Below, one piece after another: positions 48,670 to 59,472 of a stretch of DNA of 64,000 nt. Within the stretch, counting starts at the first letter, position 1, and each line of letters opens with the position of its first letter. The translations under genes were made by a program, and so were the position numbers. This stretch comes from Schistocerca nitens (taxonomy: Eukaryota > Arthropoda > Insecta > Orthoptera > Acrididae), in the NCBI RefSeq assembly GCF_023898315.1, contig NC_064615.1, positions 735,861,450 to 735,925,449 of the forward strand. Direction: 5' to 3'. The notes below the pieces were generated by a model. It had not been told where the DNA came from. It did no database searches and saw only the letters and a program-made list of their open reading frames with translations.

Positions 48670-49289
48670 CCAGAATGAGAGTTTCACACTGCAGCGGAGT
48701 GTGCGCTGATATTAAACTTCCTGGCAGATTAAAACTGTGTGCCGGACCGGCGCCCCGTCCTCACAGCTTTACTTCTACCAGTACCTCGTCTCCTACCTTC
48801 CAAACTTCTCATTCTGGAAACATCCCCCAGGCTGTGGCTAAGTCATGTCTCTGCAGTATCCTTTCTTTCAGGAGTGCTAGTTCTGCAAGGTTCGCAGGAG
48901 AGCTTCTGTGAAGTTTGGAAGGTAGGAGGCGAGGTACTGGCAGAAGCAAAGCTGTGAGGGCGGGTCGTGAGTCGTGCTTGAGTAGCTCAGCTGGTAGAGC
49001 ACTTGCCCGCGAAAGTCAAAGGTCCCGAGTTCGAGTCTCGGTCCGGTACACAGTTTTAATCTGCCAGGAAGAAAATGGTTCAAATGGCTCTGAGCACTAC
49101 GGGACTCATATGCTGAGGTCATTAGTCCCCCAGAACTTAGAACTAGTTAAACCTAACTAACCTAAGGACATCACAAACATCCATGCCCGAGGCAGGATTC
49201 GAACCTGCGACCGTAGCGGTCTTGCGGTTCCAGACTGCAGCGCCTTTAACCGCACGGCCACTTCGGCCGGCAATCTGCCAGGAAGTTTC
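48670..49289. mobile_element. Palindromic tRNA-like retroposon with 12-bp target-site duplication, SINE inside
   Basis: The left end AGAATGAGAGTTTCACACTG is followed by GAAACTTCC-type sequence, but the antisense tRNA-like module is deleted after GTGTGCCGGACCGG. The body then runs in both orientations, and the right part has a complete sense module (GTAGCTCAGCTGGTAGAGCA, then TCGAGTCTCGG). It ends CTGCCAGGAAGTTTC, interrupted by a SINE after GGAAG. Direct repeats AATAAACAATAT at 48658-48669 and 49290-49301. Arm 1 is empty at the equivalent site near 29390. Confidence 0.88.
49072..49271 (-). mobile_element. SINE family A nested in the palindromic retroposon
   Basis: Full-length reverse-oriented copy with head sub-type GGTTAAAGGCGC. 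The host sequence AATCTGCCAGGAAG appears on both sides (49058-49071 and 49272-49285), a perfect 14-bp target-site duplication. Confidence 0.97.
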
Positions 49290-49301
49290 AATAAACAATA
49301 T

Positions 49302-50680
49302 GTATGCCTCAGTATATTGCTGAACAAGGTCTCTGTAGGTCATCGATGCAGAGAGACCCACACTACCTTAAACCGGCTCTATCCACACTAAAACCTGAAG
49401 GTGTACTCCAGGACACCACGTACAAACGTTTTTGGTTACGAAAAAGGCTTTTTTTTAATTGTACTCTTCCTATTTCAGTCTGGCAATTTTTCTAAAAGCG
49501 TTCGAGAACAGTTGTCAGTTGTTCTATGCAAATCGACAGTTGACAGCTTTTACATCCAAACTCCCAAATAGCGTTAAGAAGATTGCGGACAGTGGGAACA
49601 TTTTTTTTTTTTTAATGCGGCAGGAAATGGTAGGTGGGATGCTGCCACAACGCACTAGACTTCGAGCGAATATTCTTAGATAGTTTTAAAAATATTTGCA
49701 GTTCATTATGCAGTGAGTCCTCAAACACTAAGTTCGGCAGTCCTGTGATACTATGCGAATGATGTACACAGCAAGTTGCCAATGAGTTTCTCGGCCTTAC
49801 TTCGACATTCATGTCAACAGCACATCTCATCCATCATCCTCAGCTAGGTGGAAGGTAACGGCATACCACATTAGCTAGTGCTTTCCCTCGATCGCAACGT
49901 GTGGGATCAAGCACACCCTACAAGTCGACTGCTGAATCCAAGTACATTAATTCACTAAACTAGATGGGTACCTGTTCCTCCGATGTATTGTCGATGGTTT
50001 TCATGTGGAGACCAATCTGACATACCAGAACAAAATATAAGTGAAACATAAAAGAATATTATTTTTTAGAGGAGTAACTGCTTGGCAACGAACTACTGAA
50101 TCTTTCTTTTCGTTAGTTTTATTTTTACTTTTCCATGCAGTGAGTAGGTAATTAAATAAATTTTTTACAATGGCGTTTGTTCCATCTGCGAATGGCACGA
50201 AAAGCTTTCCGCCGAAACAACACCATTTCTTTCCTTTTTTTTAAACGTATAAACTATTAAACGATTTCTGTTTCGTTGCCTTTATTTGGTTCTTCTGATG
50301 TAGAATATTTGTTTATGATCCCAATTGTGCATTATTTGTATCTTTTGCTCTTTCGTAGGCAGTCTTGGTTAGAAATTGATTAGTCGATTATCAAGTTCCT
50401 TTGCTCGTTCATTTGTGTAGCTTATGTCCAGTACGATATAGGCTGCGATATTTTTCTTCGACTTGTTGAGTATTTGTCTCATGATAAGAGGGTTTATCTG
50501 TGAGAAATAAAAGCTAAGATTAAGCACAGTCGGTGGCGGTAGTCGAAGGGCACCAGCTCACGGTCAACATGGTTACCACTACCTCCGCTTCCCGTTTAGC
50601 ACAAGTAATACATTTCGCATTAGCACCAGCCTTAATACTTGTAAGTTGCCTACATATTACTTATCGTAATTTATTTCTGC
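49302..50680. other. Arm 2 noncoding sequence
   Basis: It matches 28000-29345 reversed. No protein family is recognised; frames differ between the arms and look like chance. A run of 14 T at about 49602-49615 and a further run near 50231 are present. Confidence 0.6.
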
Positions 50681-50691
50681 TGTCCGTTGAT

Positions 50692-50890
50692 AACCAGCCG
50701 GGGTGGCCGAGCGGTTCTAGGCGCTACAGTTTGGAACCACACGACCGCTACGGTCGCAGGTTCGAATCCTGCCTCGGTCATGGATGTGTGTGATGTCCTT
50801 AGGTTAGTTAGGTTTAACTAGTTCTAAGTTCTAGGGGACTGATGGCCTCAGAAGTTAAGTCCCATAGTGCTCAGAGCCATTTGAACCATT
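50692..50890 (+). mobile_element. SINE family A with 11-bp target-site duplication
   Basis: Full-length, with well-preserved promoter boxes (TGGCCGAGCGGTTC and GGTTCGAATCC). Direct repeats TGTCCGTTGAT at 50681-50691 and 50891-50901. The matching position in arm 1 (about 27820-27850) has no insertion. Confidence 0.97.
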
Positions 50891-51026
50891 TGTCCGTTGA
50901 TGTCGTCAGGCGAAATTATTGTTTCTCCATACCTAGTGCTATTCAGGGAATGTTTAATCTTTCGGCTCTGATGACATAAGGTACATTACTGCGATTAATG
51001 GAGACAACGGTGAAGACCTGTGTACT

Positions 51027-51064
51027 AAATGGTCAAATGGCTCTGAGCACTATGGGACTTAACA
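51027..51064 (-). mobile_element. 38-bp SINE stub with its own target-site duplication
   Basis: Only the last 38 bp of family A are present (reversed: TTAAGTCCCATAGTGCTCAG, then AGCCATTTGACC). Perfect direct repeats ACCTGTGTACT at 51016-51026 and 51065-51075 show it is a separate, extremely 5'-truncated insertion rather than an eroded full copy. Arm 1 is empty at the equivalent site near 27665-27720. Confidence 0.92.
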
Positions 51065-51075
51065 ACCTGTGTACT

Positions 51076-52415
51076 CCTGCAGGTAGAAAGTCAACATTTT
51101 CTTATTACATGAATAGTTTTTGAGTGATTGTCTCAAACTGCTTTATCGCACTAGCTCAGTAGTCCAAATTTTTTTGTTATTACGGTATCCTCGTGGCATA
51201 ACGTCCACCGAGATTGCTCTGGTAATCCGATAATACCAAAATCGTTTCATCAGCTGATACCGTGGAGTTTCATAATTCATCAAAGTATTTATTATTTCAT
51301 AAAACTGAATATACAATCTTACGTGGCAGAAGAGTCTTTGATAATCCTATTCATGATACATTAGCGTGTAGGTGCCACGCAAGAATTTGGAGATGCACGT
51401 AGTCGGTGTCAAACCTCGGTAGGCCTCTGCTCACAGTAGTAGCCAGCGTTCTAATTCTCAGACTCCATGATCGACATGACTAGTTCAGACGAATATCACA
51501 CTCAAGGTTTCAACTCATAACACTTTTCCGGAACGCAAATTGGTGATCAGTCCATCAGTATTATTATGCTATAAAGTGATTCGTCAGATATTGTCATCTT
51601 ATGAGTATCAGCTGTTTGGAATGGATAATAATTTATAAGAGTTTTTCTTATATCTATCAATAAGTTTTCCATCAATTTTATTTCCAGCTATCAAAAATGT
51701 GACTTCGCGATGTTTTACATCCCTAAGCAGCTAGTCGCCTGCTGCGATGCCGTTTTTCATGAGCTGTAATGTATTCTTCTCACTATATATCCCATCTGCC
51801 ATTTTCTTTACAAATCTGGTTATTTAATATTTGTATTCCATACAGTATCCTACTTCAAAGTCTTCCATGTATTTGACTGTCTCTAATATTCTTCTCTAAT
51901 TTTGCCATTAACATCAATCTGTTGCTATATATGATCCAAACTTTTACTGCACTCTTGCATCAGATAGACAGATGGATAAATATATTTCCGTAGATTCACA
52001 GTGAGAAGTTCCACAAAAAAACGTCATAACATCAAATGCATAAGAGAACGGATCAGCTTATTTTTATCTGTAAATACTAAGTGGGATGGTCCTCAAAGAT
52101 GTTGAAGAAATAATGTACCGCATCTGAAACATATTTTCACTTGAAAATCATAAATGAGCTAGCCACAAATATTTAAATGCATATGAAGTGCGTAAGACAG
52201 TTCTTATCCTGTAATCAAACAGAAAACAGTTTACAACACTTACCTACCGCAGAAGAGCAGAAATAAAATTTGAGATGTGTGATATTATGAAAAACATAGG
52301 CACCAACTGGCTCTGATGAGAAATCCGTGAATATAGTGGAAGTGGTTAACCAACAATATATCCTTTAGATTCCTTGTACTTTATTAGCACCTTTTATGGC
52401 TGCTAGCAAGATGCT
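51076..52415. other. Arm 2 noncoding sequence
   Basis: It aligns reversed with 25183-25600 and 26350-27700 of arm 1. Faint reverse-transcriptase-like words occur near 51350-51560 on the minus strand, matching those in arm 1, but stops are frequent. Confidence 0.5.
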
Positions 52416-52798
52416 GAGAACGTATGTTCCTCAATAATTAACACAATTCCGGACCAATACAAGTGATTTTAAATCTTCGTGTAGATTATTTTTATTTCTA
52501 CTATTCATTTCATTAACTTCTCTATGATCCAACTTCAGTTCATGAGTTACCTGTGCAGATTTTCCAAAAAATGTGTGGCACTAGATCTCTCCGTTTTTCT
52601 GCAGTCTCCATCTTAAATATGCTGTCTTATACGGCTTTCCTCTCCCTTCACGCTTTCTTCCGTAATTATACTTGTGATGAAATGTTCTTAGCTGTTCCAA
52701 ACTGTAGGAAGAAAAAGTGAAAAGTGGTTAAAGTCTAAAGAGAATCAGAAAGGTGAGACATTAGAAGGTTTGAAATAACCACCCGAGCATTCCACTGA

Positions 52799-53225
52799 AG
52801 TGATATTCGCAAATCAAGGAAAACCTAAATCTGGCTCACCAATGCAGGATTTAAGTATCACTCTTCCTGAATCTGAGGCCAGCGTCTTACCTGTTGCTTG
52901 GTAACTGTATACATGTATTGTCCTTTCATGTGGGAGGACCACAACTCTGATTTATGAAGTATCACATTTTTTCACCTAGAACTCTTTAGAACGACTGTAG
53001 AGTTCATTCCACTCGTGATGTAGGTAAATCAAGGACAACCTAAATCTGGTTAAATAGTTCAGTATTTGAACAGCACTCTCCCTGAATCAGATTCCAGTGT
53101 CTTCACTATTGCTTGGTAACTGTATACAGATATTATCCCTTCAGGCATCAGGAACGTAAGCTCTGGTCCGGTAAGTATCACATTTTTCTAACTAGATCAC
53201 TTAAGAACGATTGAACTGTGCACTA
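52799..53225. repeat. Pair of degenerate tRNA-related SINE-like repeats in tandem
   Basis: Two copies about 215 bp apart share AAATCAAGGAAAACCTAAAT or AAATCAAGGACAACCTAAAT, CTCTTCCTGAATCTGAGGCC or CTCTCCCTGAATCAGATTCC, TTGCTTGGTAACTGTATACA, and AAGTATCACATTTTT. The middle resembles the reverse of a tRNA T-arm region, as in other arthropod SINEs, but is badly eroded. It lies in the 4-kb block unique to arm 2. Confidence 0.7.
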
Positions 53226-54210
53226 CCTACTCTATTGTTTTAGTAAGTGGCCGTATCTCTGACATAAACGAGTTGATACTTTTACGATAAGGTTATCTGC
53301 ACACTTGCAGCCTTGAAGACTTCCGTCCTCTTTTTTAGTTCTGTGTCGCATCTCACTCCTTATGTGCTTCAAGAACAAGCAGCTTTACTTCGGTTCTGGT
53401 GGTTGTTTTTTTTTTTCTCTGTGGCCTGTCAGCCGTCATCTAAATACTTTGCTCACATATTTTCCTTTCAGTCCGTCTCTTCCTAGTGTCACAGTGTTCT
53501 TGTTTTCCTCATGTACTATGGCGGCACCTGAACTTAGTGTAACAATCAGTCACCAGTCATTGTGAGGTACTCATTGGTTTTCTTGTATTTGTATACGACC
53601 TACGAAACGCCACAGCTACAAACACAAACGCAGTGAATATAATTACTAGACGTACATCGATCAAGTTTTAATCACACTTTATCCATACTAAACAGAACTT
53701 TAATAAACATTTTTGCAGTAACAAGTGGAAATTATGAAATTACTGTATTTTCCGTTAATAACCGATACAATAGAAACACCACAGATAAAATAATCCCTAG
53801 GATAAAGAAGTAAAACATAAAAAATCACAATCGGCAAACATACAATACGTAACGAGAGGACCAGCCAATAAGAAAACAAAACATAAGACTTACCAAAGCA
53901 CAACAATAACATGATGACGAAAATTATCGAATTACAAGAAAAAAGCAGCTCCGAACAGCAACACACTTCAGAAACAGGGAATTACAATTGCAAATTGAAT
54001 ATAAAAGTCTTTTCAGAGAAGGCGGAAACTATACGCCAGCTGCTCTGGTAAATTCAGTTAGCGTGGGAACCATCTGCTTAACTACAATGAACACAACAAT
54101 GCATGAGCAGGCAAGATACTCATAAATAGATACTGGTAACAACATAGAGATTTGTGAATCGATAGCACAGTACCCAACTTTGTTTCTTAGTAGGACATAA
54201 TCATTTTACG
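53226..54210. other. Unassigned, unique to arm 2
   Basis: Frames at 53362-53565 (plus) and 53700-53966 (minus, rich in hydrophobic residues) have no recognised motif. They are likely chance frames in T- or A-rich DNA. Confidence 0.4.
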
Positions 54211-54221
54211 ACAAACGAAAA

Positions 54222-54415
54222 TGGCTGGCCGGAGTGGACGAGCGGTTAAAGGCGCTACAGTCTGGAACCGCACGACCGCTACGGTCGCAGGTTCGATACC
54301 TGCCTCGGGCATGGATGTGTGTGATGTCCTTAGGTTAGTTAGGTTTAAGTAGTTCTAAGTTCTAGGGGACTTATGACCACAGCAGTTGAGTCCCATAGTG
54401 CTCAGAGCCATTTGA
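54222..54415 (+). mobile_element. SINE family A with 11-bp target-site duplication
   Basis: Full-length, head sub-type GGTTAAAGGCGC; the B-box is slightly altered (GGTTCGATACC). Direct repeats ACAAACGAAAA at 54211-54221 and 54416-54426. Confidence 0.96.
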
Positions 54416-54507
54416 ACAAACGAAAACGCTGATGCCAGTAAAGCAATAAATTATACCAAAGTATTACAACCGAGAACACCATTACTTTGAGGAAGCCTTG
54501 CTCGTGT

Positions 54508-54510
<3 letters not shown>

Positions 54511-54559
<49 letters not shown>

Positions 54560-54577
54560 ACACACACTCTCTCTCTG
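54511..54577. repeat. (CT)n microsatellite
   Basis: An uninterrupted CT run at 54511-54557 is followed by a short CACACACA segment and another CT run. Frames through it on both strands are artefacts. Confidence 0.97.
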
Positions 54578-55079
54578 AGCTGTTTCTCTCTCTGTCCCAC
54601 ATTCAGATGCATACACACATGCGTTATCGCTCAAAACGTACTATAGTGTTCGTTCCATACCTATTATCTTACAGTACGGATAGTGTACACACAGAACATA
54701 CCACAGCAGCGACGAAACATGTTTGAGACAAAAGAACAATATTGACCCTTTTTCCCAAAATATAGTGTTCAGCACTTTAAGAAAATCTCTTCAACTTCAT
54801 TCCACCATGCGGCCAGTTTCATTACTAGAGACTGAAAAGATATCCGGCAACTACCCAGTATTTGGCCGGTGAGGTATTTGACTGTGTATCAGATAATCAG
54901 TATCTAGCAAATACCAAATTTTCGAGAAAATAATGAAAATTTAGTAAAGTAGACCTTATTTTATTCGCGGACAAGGCACTATAAACACAAATAAAACAGC
55001 GATATGTACAAACCGAAACAACATTTATTTTCACTTTAAAAAAAAAGATAAATTACTACTCGTACTGAACTAGTGCTAC
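54578..55079. other. Unassigned AT-rich spacer
   Basis: I see nothing recognisable. It ends at the truncated LINE fragment. Confidence 0.4.
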
Positions 55080-55421
55080 AGAAGAATGCTGAAGATAAGG
55101 TGGGTAGATCACGTAACTAATGAGGAGGTATTGAATAGGATTGGGGAGAAGAGAAGTTTGTGGCACAACTTGACTAGAAGAAGGGATCGGTTGGTAGGAC
55201 ATGTTTTGAGGCATCAAGGAATCACAAATTTAGCATTGGAGGGCAGCGTGGAGGGTAAAAATCGTAGAGGGAGACCAAGAGATGAATACACTAAGCAGAT
55301 TCAGAAGGATGTAGGTTGCAGTAAGTACTGGGAGATGAAGAAGCTTGCACAGGATAGAGTAGCATGGAGAGCTGCATCAAACCAGTCTCAGGACTGAAGA
55401 CCACAACAACAACAACAACAA
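55080..55421 (+). pseudogene. RTE-like LINE, 3'-terminal fragment
   Basis: It encodes 103 residues of the C-terminus (MLKIRWVDHVTNEEVLNRIG, GHVLRHQGI, NRRGRPRDEYTKQI) and ends CAGTCTCAGGACTGAAGACC followed by an (AAC)n tail at 55401-55421. It is nearly identical in layout to 45010-45336. This is a strongly 5'-truncated insertion; its frame is intact only because it is short. No clear target-site duplication was seen. Confidence 0.93.
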
Positions 55422-55439
55422 CTGAACTAGAGGCAAATT

Positions 55440-56150
55440 ATGGTGAATGAATACCAATTTCCCTGCACTAAGAGGTAATAAGCGACTTAGCTTGTGTTCG
55501 TAACAAGACCAGTTTCAGAGAAAAGTCTTTCGCTATGAATACCGCTGCAAGGCGCTGAAAGATAAATTCTGGCAAACTTTGTCAAATTCGGATACTGTGA
55601 CGCATTAGTTGGTTACCAAATATAAGGGTTGCGACTGCGATCGTTTCGAACCGTCTTCAAAGAACAGCATGTCTCGCTTGCAATGGCCATTGTTTCTTGA
55701 CAATCGTACTGAAGGTTATTATTTGCATTTGCCTCTTCGTTAAAGCAGTCCCAAAACGTTTCGTGAACTTCGCGAGTCAGTTGATTAAGTCTCGTCTCCT
55801 ATAACTTCTTGTAACAGGCACTGGAGATGAACTGCTACAGGTGGAGATTATTCACCAAATTCAAATACCGTCTCCTGTCGAGCTCTTTCAACTACAGAAA
55901 CCCTCAAATAATCTGGCTCACATCTTAGGCCTAAAAAGTTTGCATCCAAGTAATTTGGGTCCTCATTTAAGGAGCAGAAACGACTTTCGAAATCAGATTT
56001 AAACTAGGCTCTCATGTATCGTAAGTCATCGGTAATTTTGTGCTCTCTCATCCTTATAGTTACTTAATGTCTCAACATACAGTATTACTTCGGATATGCA
56101 GGAGGGAGCAGAAGTTATTTTTCGCACTTCTTCAAAGGCCGTCAAAGGCT
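55440..56150 (-). pseudogene. hAT transposase C-terminal part with dimerisation domain, arm 2
   Basis: The minus strand reads FEEVRKITSA near 56110, then EDPNYLDANFLGLRCEPDYL near 55960, and near 55570-55510 LTKFARIYLSAPCSGIHSER followed by LFSETGLV. The last piece is the hAT C-terminal dimerisation signature (family pattern: yLs.PasS...SERlFS..G). Frame changes occur between pieces. It fits as the missing end of the hAT fragment at 61880-63231, from which it is separated by about 1.6 kb of arm sequence and the CR1 LINE. Arm 1 lacks this part. Confidence 0.8.
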
Positions 56151-57191
56151 TAAGGGTATAGGTTCAAATACACAAGGGGAAATCTTGAAAAATTTGTTGG
56201 TTTTCTAAATAGTGTAGCACAAAGAATAAGAGTTATGAGACCGTGTAATATTTACAGTCGTTTAATAGTTATTTTGGAAACATATTTATGTACGAAACAA
56301 AGCTTTTGGTCTCATTATTTTTCTGAATTTTATCCTGTATTGCAAGTGAAATAGAGCATGTAAACTTACATTTGTACAGCACAGAGACACATATCCCGAA
56401 ATAAAAGCAAAATAGATTCCTGATTTTATGTGGAAGTCCTTTACACTATTAATTTTAAAGTCGACTTTTGAAAGGTGTTGTTATCATAATTTATGGTTCA
56501 AAAGAATTTTTAATAATATTATGAAAAATTTCAGTAATCAGCTCACACTTTTGTCTTAAAAAAGTCTTTAAATTTCAAGTTTAAATGATAAGAATAGTCT
56601 ACTTTTTTCTTAAGTATATTTCAAGACAGAATACAAAATTTGATCCCTCTAACTATAATAGTTTTTAACCAGAGTGTACCAGAACATCAAAAAAGTTACC
56701 TTTCAAGAAATTCATCTTAAAGTTAAAACACGTTCCTTTATCTAACCTGCTTAACACTTATACATCCCAATTCCACACTCATTTTTACTGCTATTGTTGT
56801 TCTTCCCTTTTCTTTTTCCGACTTCTTTTTCCTGTTTTTACTTCTTTGGTGGCTTCACTGATTTCTCAGCTTCGAAGAGTCTCCTGCAGCCGATGGCAGT
56901 TAAAGATCTTTGTATATTTAGACCATCTGGCGCCCCCATTCATTCCATAACCTTAAACCATGACACTGCGCCATCACTGATACACAGCTGAGCATCCAGC
57001 ACATTTAGACATCTATTTCCAGAGTACTTACTTCTGGCAGAACTGTGTTCGGTAGCTGTTCCCAGAACTCTCGTTTGGGTTTTGAGCCCTACTTTTCAAT
57101 AATCTTGTGTCACTAAACTAACTTTCGTTGCAGCATATAGAAAAGAATACTTATGGTTGTAGGTCTCGCCTTGAATAATAGCTTTCTGATC
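56151..57191. other. Arm 2 noncoding sequence left of the CR1 LINE
   Basis: 56960-57191 matches 22980-23200 of arm 1 reversed. The part 56151-56950 is AT-rich and has no match I can see elsewhere in the window. The 65-codon frame at 56794-56991 has no motif. Confidence 0.5.
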
Positions 57192-57526
57192 TGTCTTCTG
57201 TTTTTGTTTTGAACGGCCAGTGTCGGTTGGTCACAGCCAGTGTGCTCCCTGCCGCCTGAGCTCCCAGTTGGTGCACATCGACAGCGCAGAAAGATACGTA
57301 TATAGCCTCTTTTCTGTGTTTACTTCGTAGACTCTTAACTTAAATTGCGTGTGAGTTTCGTATAGGAGGCGTAATTTCCAGTTTTAGTTACTGTAATCGT
57401 AAATTCAGGCAGATTGTAGCGCGGTCGTTAGGCATTTGTACAGGTTAGTTCATACATTATTTGTGTGTTTCCCTTGCGTTATCTAGGCACTTGTGTTTCA
57501 GTAACTGTTGTTCAACATCGATTAGA

Positions 57527-58480
57527 ATGGACAGGGACTGTGATTGCTGTGTTCGGATGAGGGCTGAGTTGGCATCCCTTCGCTCACAGCTGCAGGCGGT
57601 GCTGACTTCGGTCGCGCAGCTTCAGGCTGTTGCCAATGGGCACCACTGTGGGGAGCCGGACTTGGGTATCACGGGAATGTCAACCTCGTCCCGTCTGTCC
57701 CAGATCGGTCTGCCGCAGTGGTTGCCTCGGTTGCTGCCCGCAGTGGGGCTGAGCCCTCGCCTGTGGTTGATTGGGAGGTCGTTCCAAGGCGTGGCAGGCA
57801 GCGAAAGACATCCCCGGAGGCTGATCAGAAAGCCTCCCCAGTGCGTCTGACAAACAGGTTTCAGGTACTGTCTCTGGCTGAGCCACATGCAGCTGCCTGC
57901 CTTGTTTCAGAGGATGATTCTCAGCCTTCAAGATCCAGGCAGTCACAGAGGGTGGGCTTATTGGTAGTTGGTAATGGGGCCCCTTAGAGATATGGCGGCT
58001 AAGGAGGGGAAGAAATCCAGTGTGCACTCCGTGTGCATTCCAGGTGGAGTCATTCCTAATGTGGAAATGGTCCTTCCGGATGCCATGAAGAACACAGGGT
58101 GCAGCCAGCTGCAGGTGGTGGCACATGTCGGCACTAATGACGTGTGTCGCTTTGGATATGAGGAAATTCTCTCTGGATTCCAGCGGCTATCTGATTTGGT
58201 GAAGGCTGCCGGTCTTGCTTACGGGATGAAGGCAGAACTCACCATCTGCAGCATCGTTGACAGAACCGACTGTGGACCTTTGGTGCAGAGCCGGGTGGAG
58301 GGTCTGAATCAGAGGCTCAGACGGTTTTGCGACCGGGTTGGCTGCAGATTCCTTGACTTGCGCCATAGGGTGGTGGGGTTTCGGGTTCCGCTGAATAGGT
58401 CAGGAGTTAACTACACTCAGCTGGCGGCTACACGGGTAGCGGAGGCTGTGTGGCGTGGACTGGGCGGTTTTTTAGGATAG
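57527..58480 (+). pseudogene. CR1-like LINE ORF1 with esterase-like domain, frameshifted
   Basis: The start at 57527 gives MDRDCDCCVRMRAELASLRS, a Cys-rich start followed by a leucine-rich coiled-coil-like stretch. The frame changes near 57720 and again near 57975. The last part (57968-58480) resembles an SGNH/GDSL-type hydrolase as found in CR1-group ORF1: VCIPGGVIPNVEMVLPDAM, then QLQVVAHVGTNDVCRF (the GTND block), and a C-terminal RSGVNYTQLAATRVAEAV. The canonical first block GDS is not visible. ORF1 proteins bind RNA and act as chaperones; esterase activity in this family is not established here. Confidence 0.78.
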
Positions 58481-59352
58481 AAGGCCTCGGGAAAGTACGG
58501 AGTGGGCTGCAATCTCAAAGGGTGCATGGCAAATGCAGGACGTGCTCGGATCAAGGAACAGTCGGAATTGTAGTTGTAAATTGTTGTAGTTGTGCTGGGA
58601 AAGCCCCTGAGCTTCAAGCGCTAATAGAAAGCACAGAAGCTGAAATCGTTATAGGTACAGAAAGCTGGCTAAAGCCTGAAATAAGTTCTGCAGTAATTTT
58701 TACAGTCTCAGACGGTGTTCATGAAAGATGGATTAGGCAGAATTGGTGGTGGAGTGTTTGTGTCTATCAGTAGTGGTTTATCTTGTAGTGAAGTCGAAGT
58801 AGATACTCCGTGCGAATTGGTATGGGTGGAGGTTATACTTAATAGCCTAACTAAGTTAATAATTAGCTCCTTCTACCGACCCCCATACTCCGATGATATA
58901 GTTGCTGAACAGTTCAGAGAAAATTTGAGTCTCGTAACAAATAAATACCCCACTCATACGATTATAGTTGGTGGGGACCTCAACCTTCCCTCGATATGTT
59001 GGGAAAAATACTTGTTCAAAACCGGTGGTAGGCAGAAAACATCTTCCGAGATTGTCCTAAGTGCTTTCTCCGAAAATTATTTCGAGCAGTTAGTCCACGA
59101 ACCCACGCGAATTGTAAATGGTTGCGAAAACACACTTGACCTCTTAGCCACAAACAATCCAGAGCTAATAGAGAGCATCATGACTGATACAGGGATTAGT
59201 GATCACAAGGTCGTTGTAACTAGGCTCAATACCGTTTCTTCCAAATCCAACAGAAACAAACGCAAAATAATTTTATTTAAAAAAGCGGATAAAGTGTCAC
59301 TAGAAGCCTTCCTAAGAGACAATCTCCATTCCTTCCGAACTATTCAAATGTA
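58450..59352 (+). pseudogene. CR1-like LINE ORF2, AP-type endonuclease domain, frameshifted
   Basis: The frame 58450-58773 has VNCCSCAGKAPELQALIEST and GTESWLKPEI (catalytic Glu block). After a frameshift near 58730 the frame 58715-59353 continues GRIGGGVFVSISSG, IISSFYRPPYSDD, GGDLNLPSICW (Asp/Asn block) and GISDHKVVV (SDH block). All main endonuclease motifs are therefore present but split over two frames. It ends with a second frameshift at about 59350. The enzyme nicks target DNA to prime reverse transcription. Confidence 0.88.
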
Positions 59353-59472
59353 GACGAGATGTGGCTCAAATTCAAAGATATAGCAGCAACAGCAATTGAG
59401 AGATTCATACCTCATAAACTGGTAAGAGATGGAACTGATCTCCCATGATACACAAAACAGGTCCGAACGCTG

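Noticed and set aside
53700-53966. 88-codon minus frame with membrane-like stretches
   Set aside because: Long hydrophobic runs arise from T-rich codons. No motif, no homologue in arm 1.
54402-54602. 66-codon minus frame rich in Arg-Glu
   Set aside because: Translation of the CT microsatellite.
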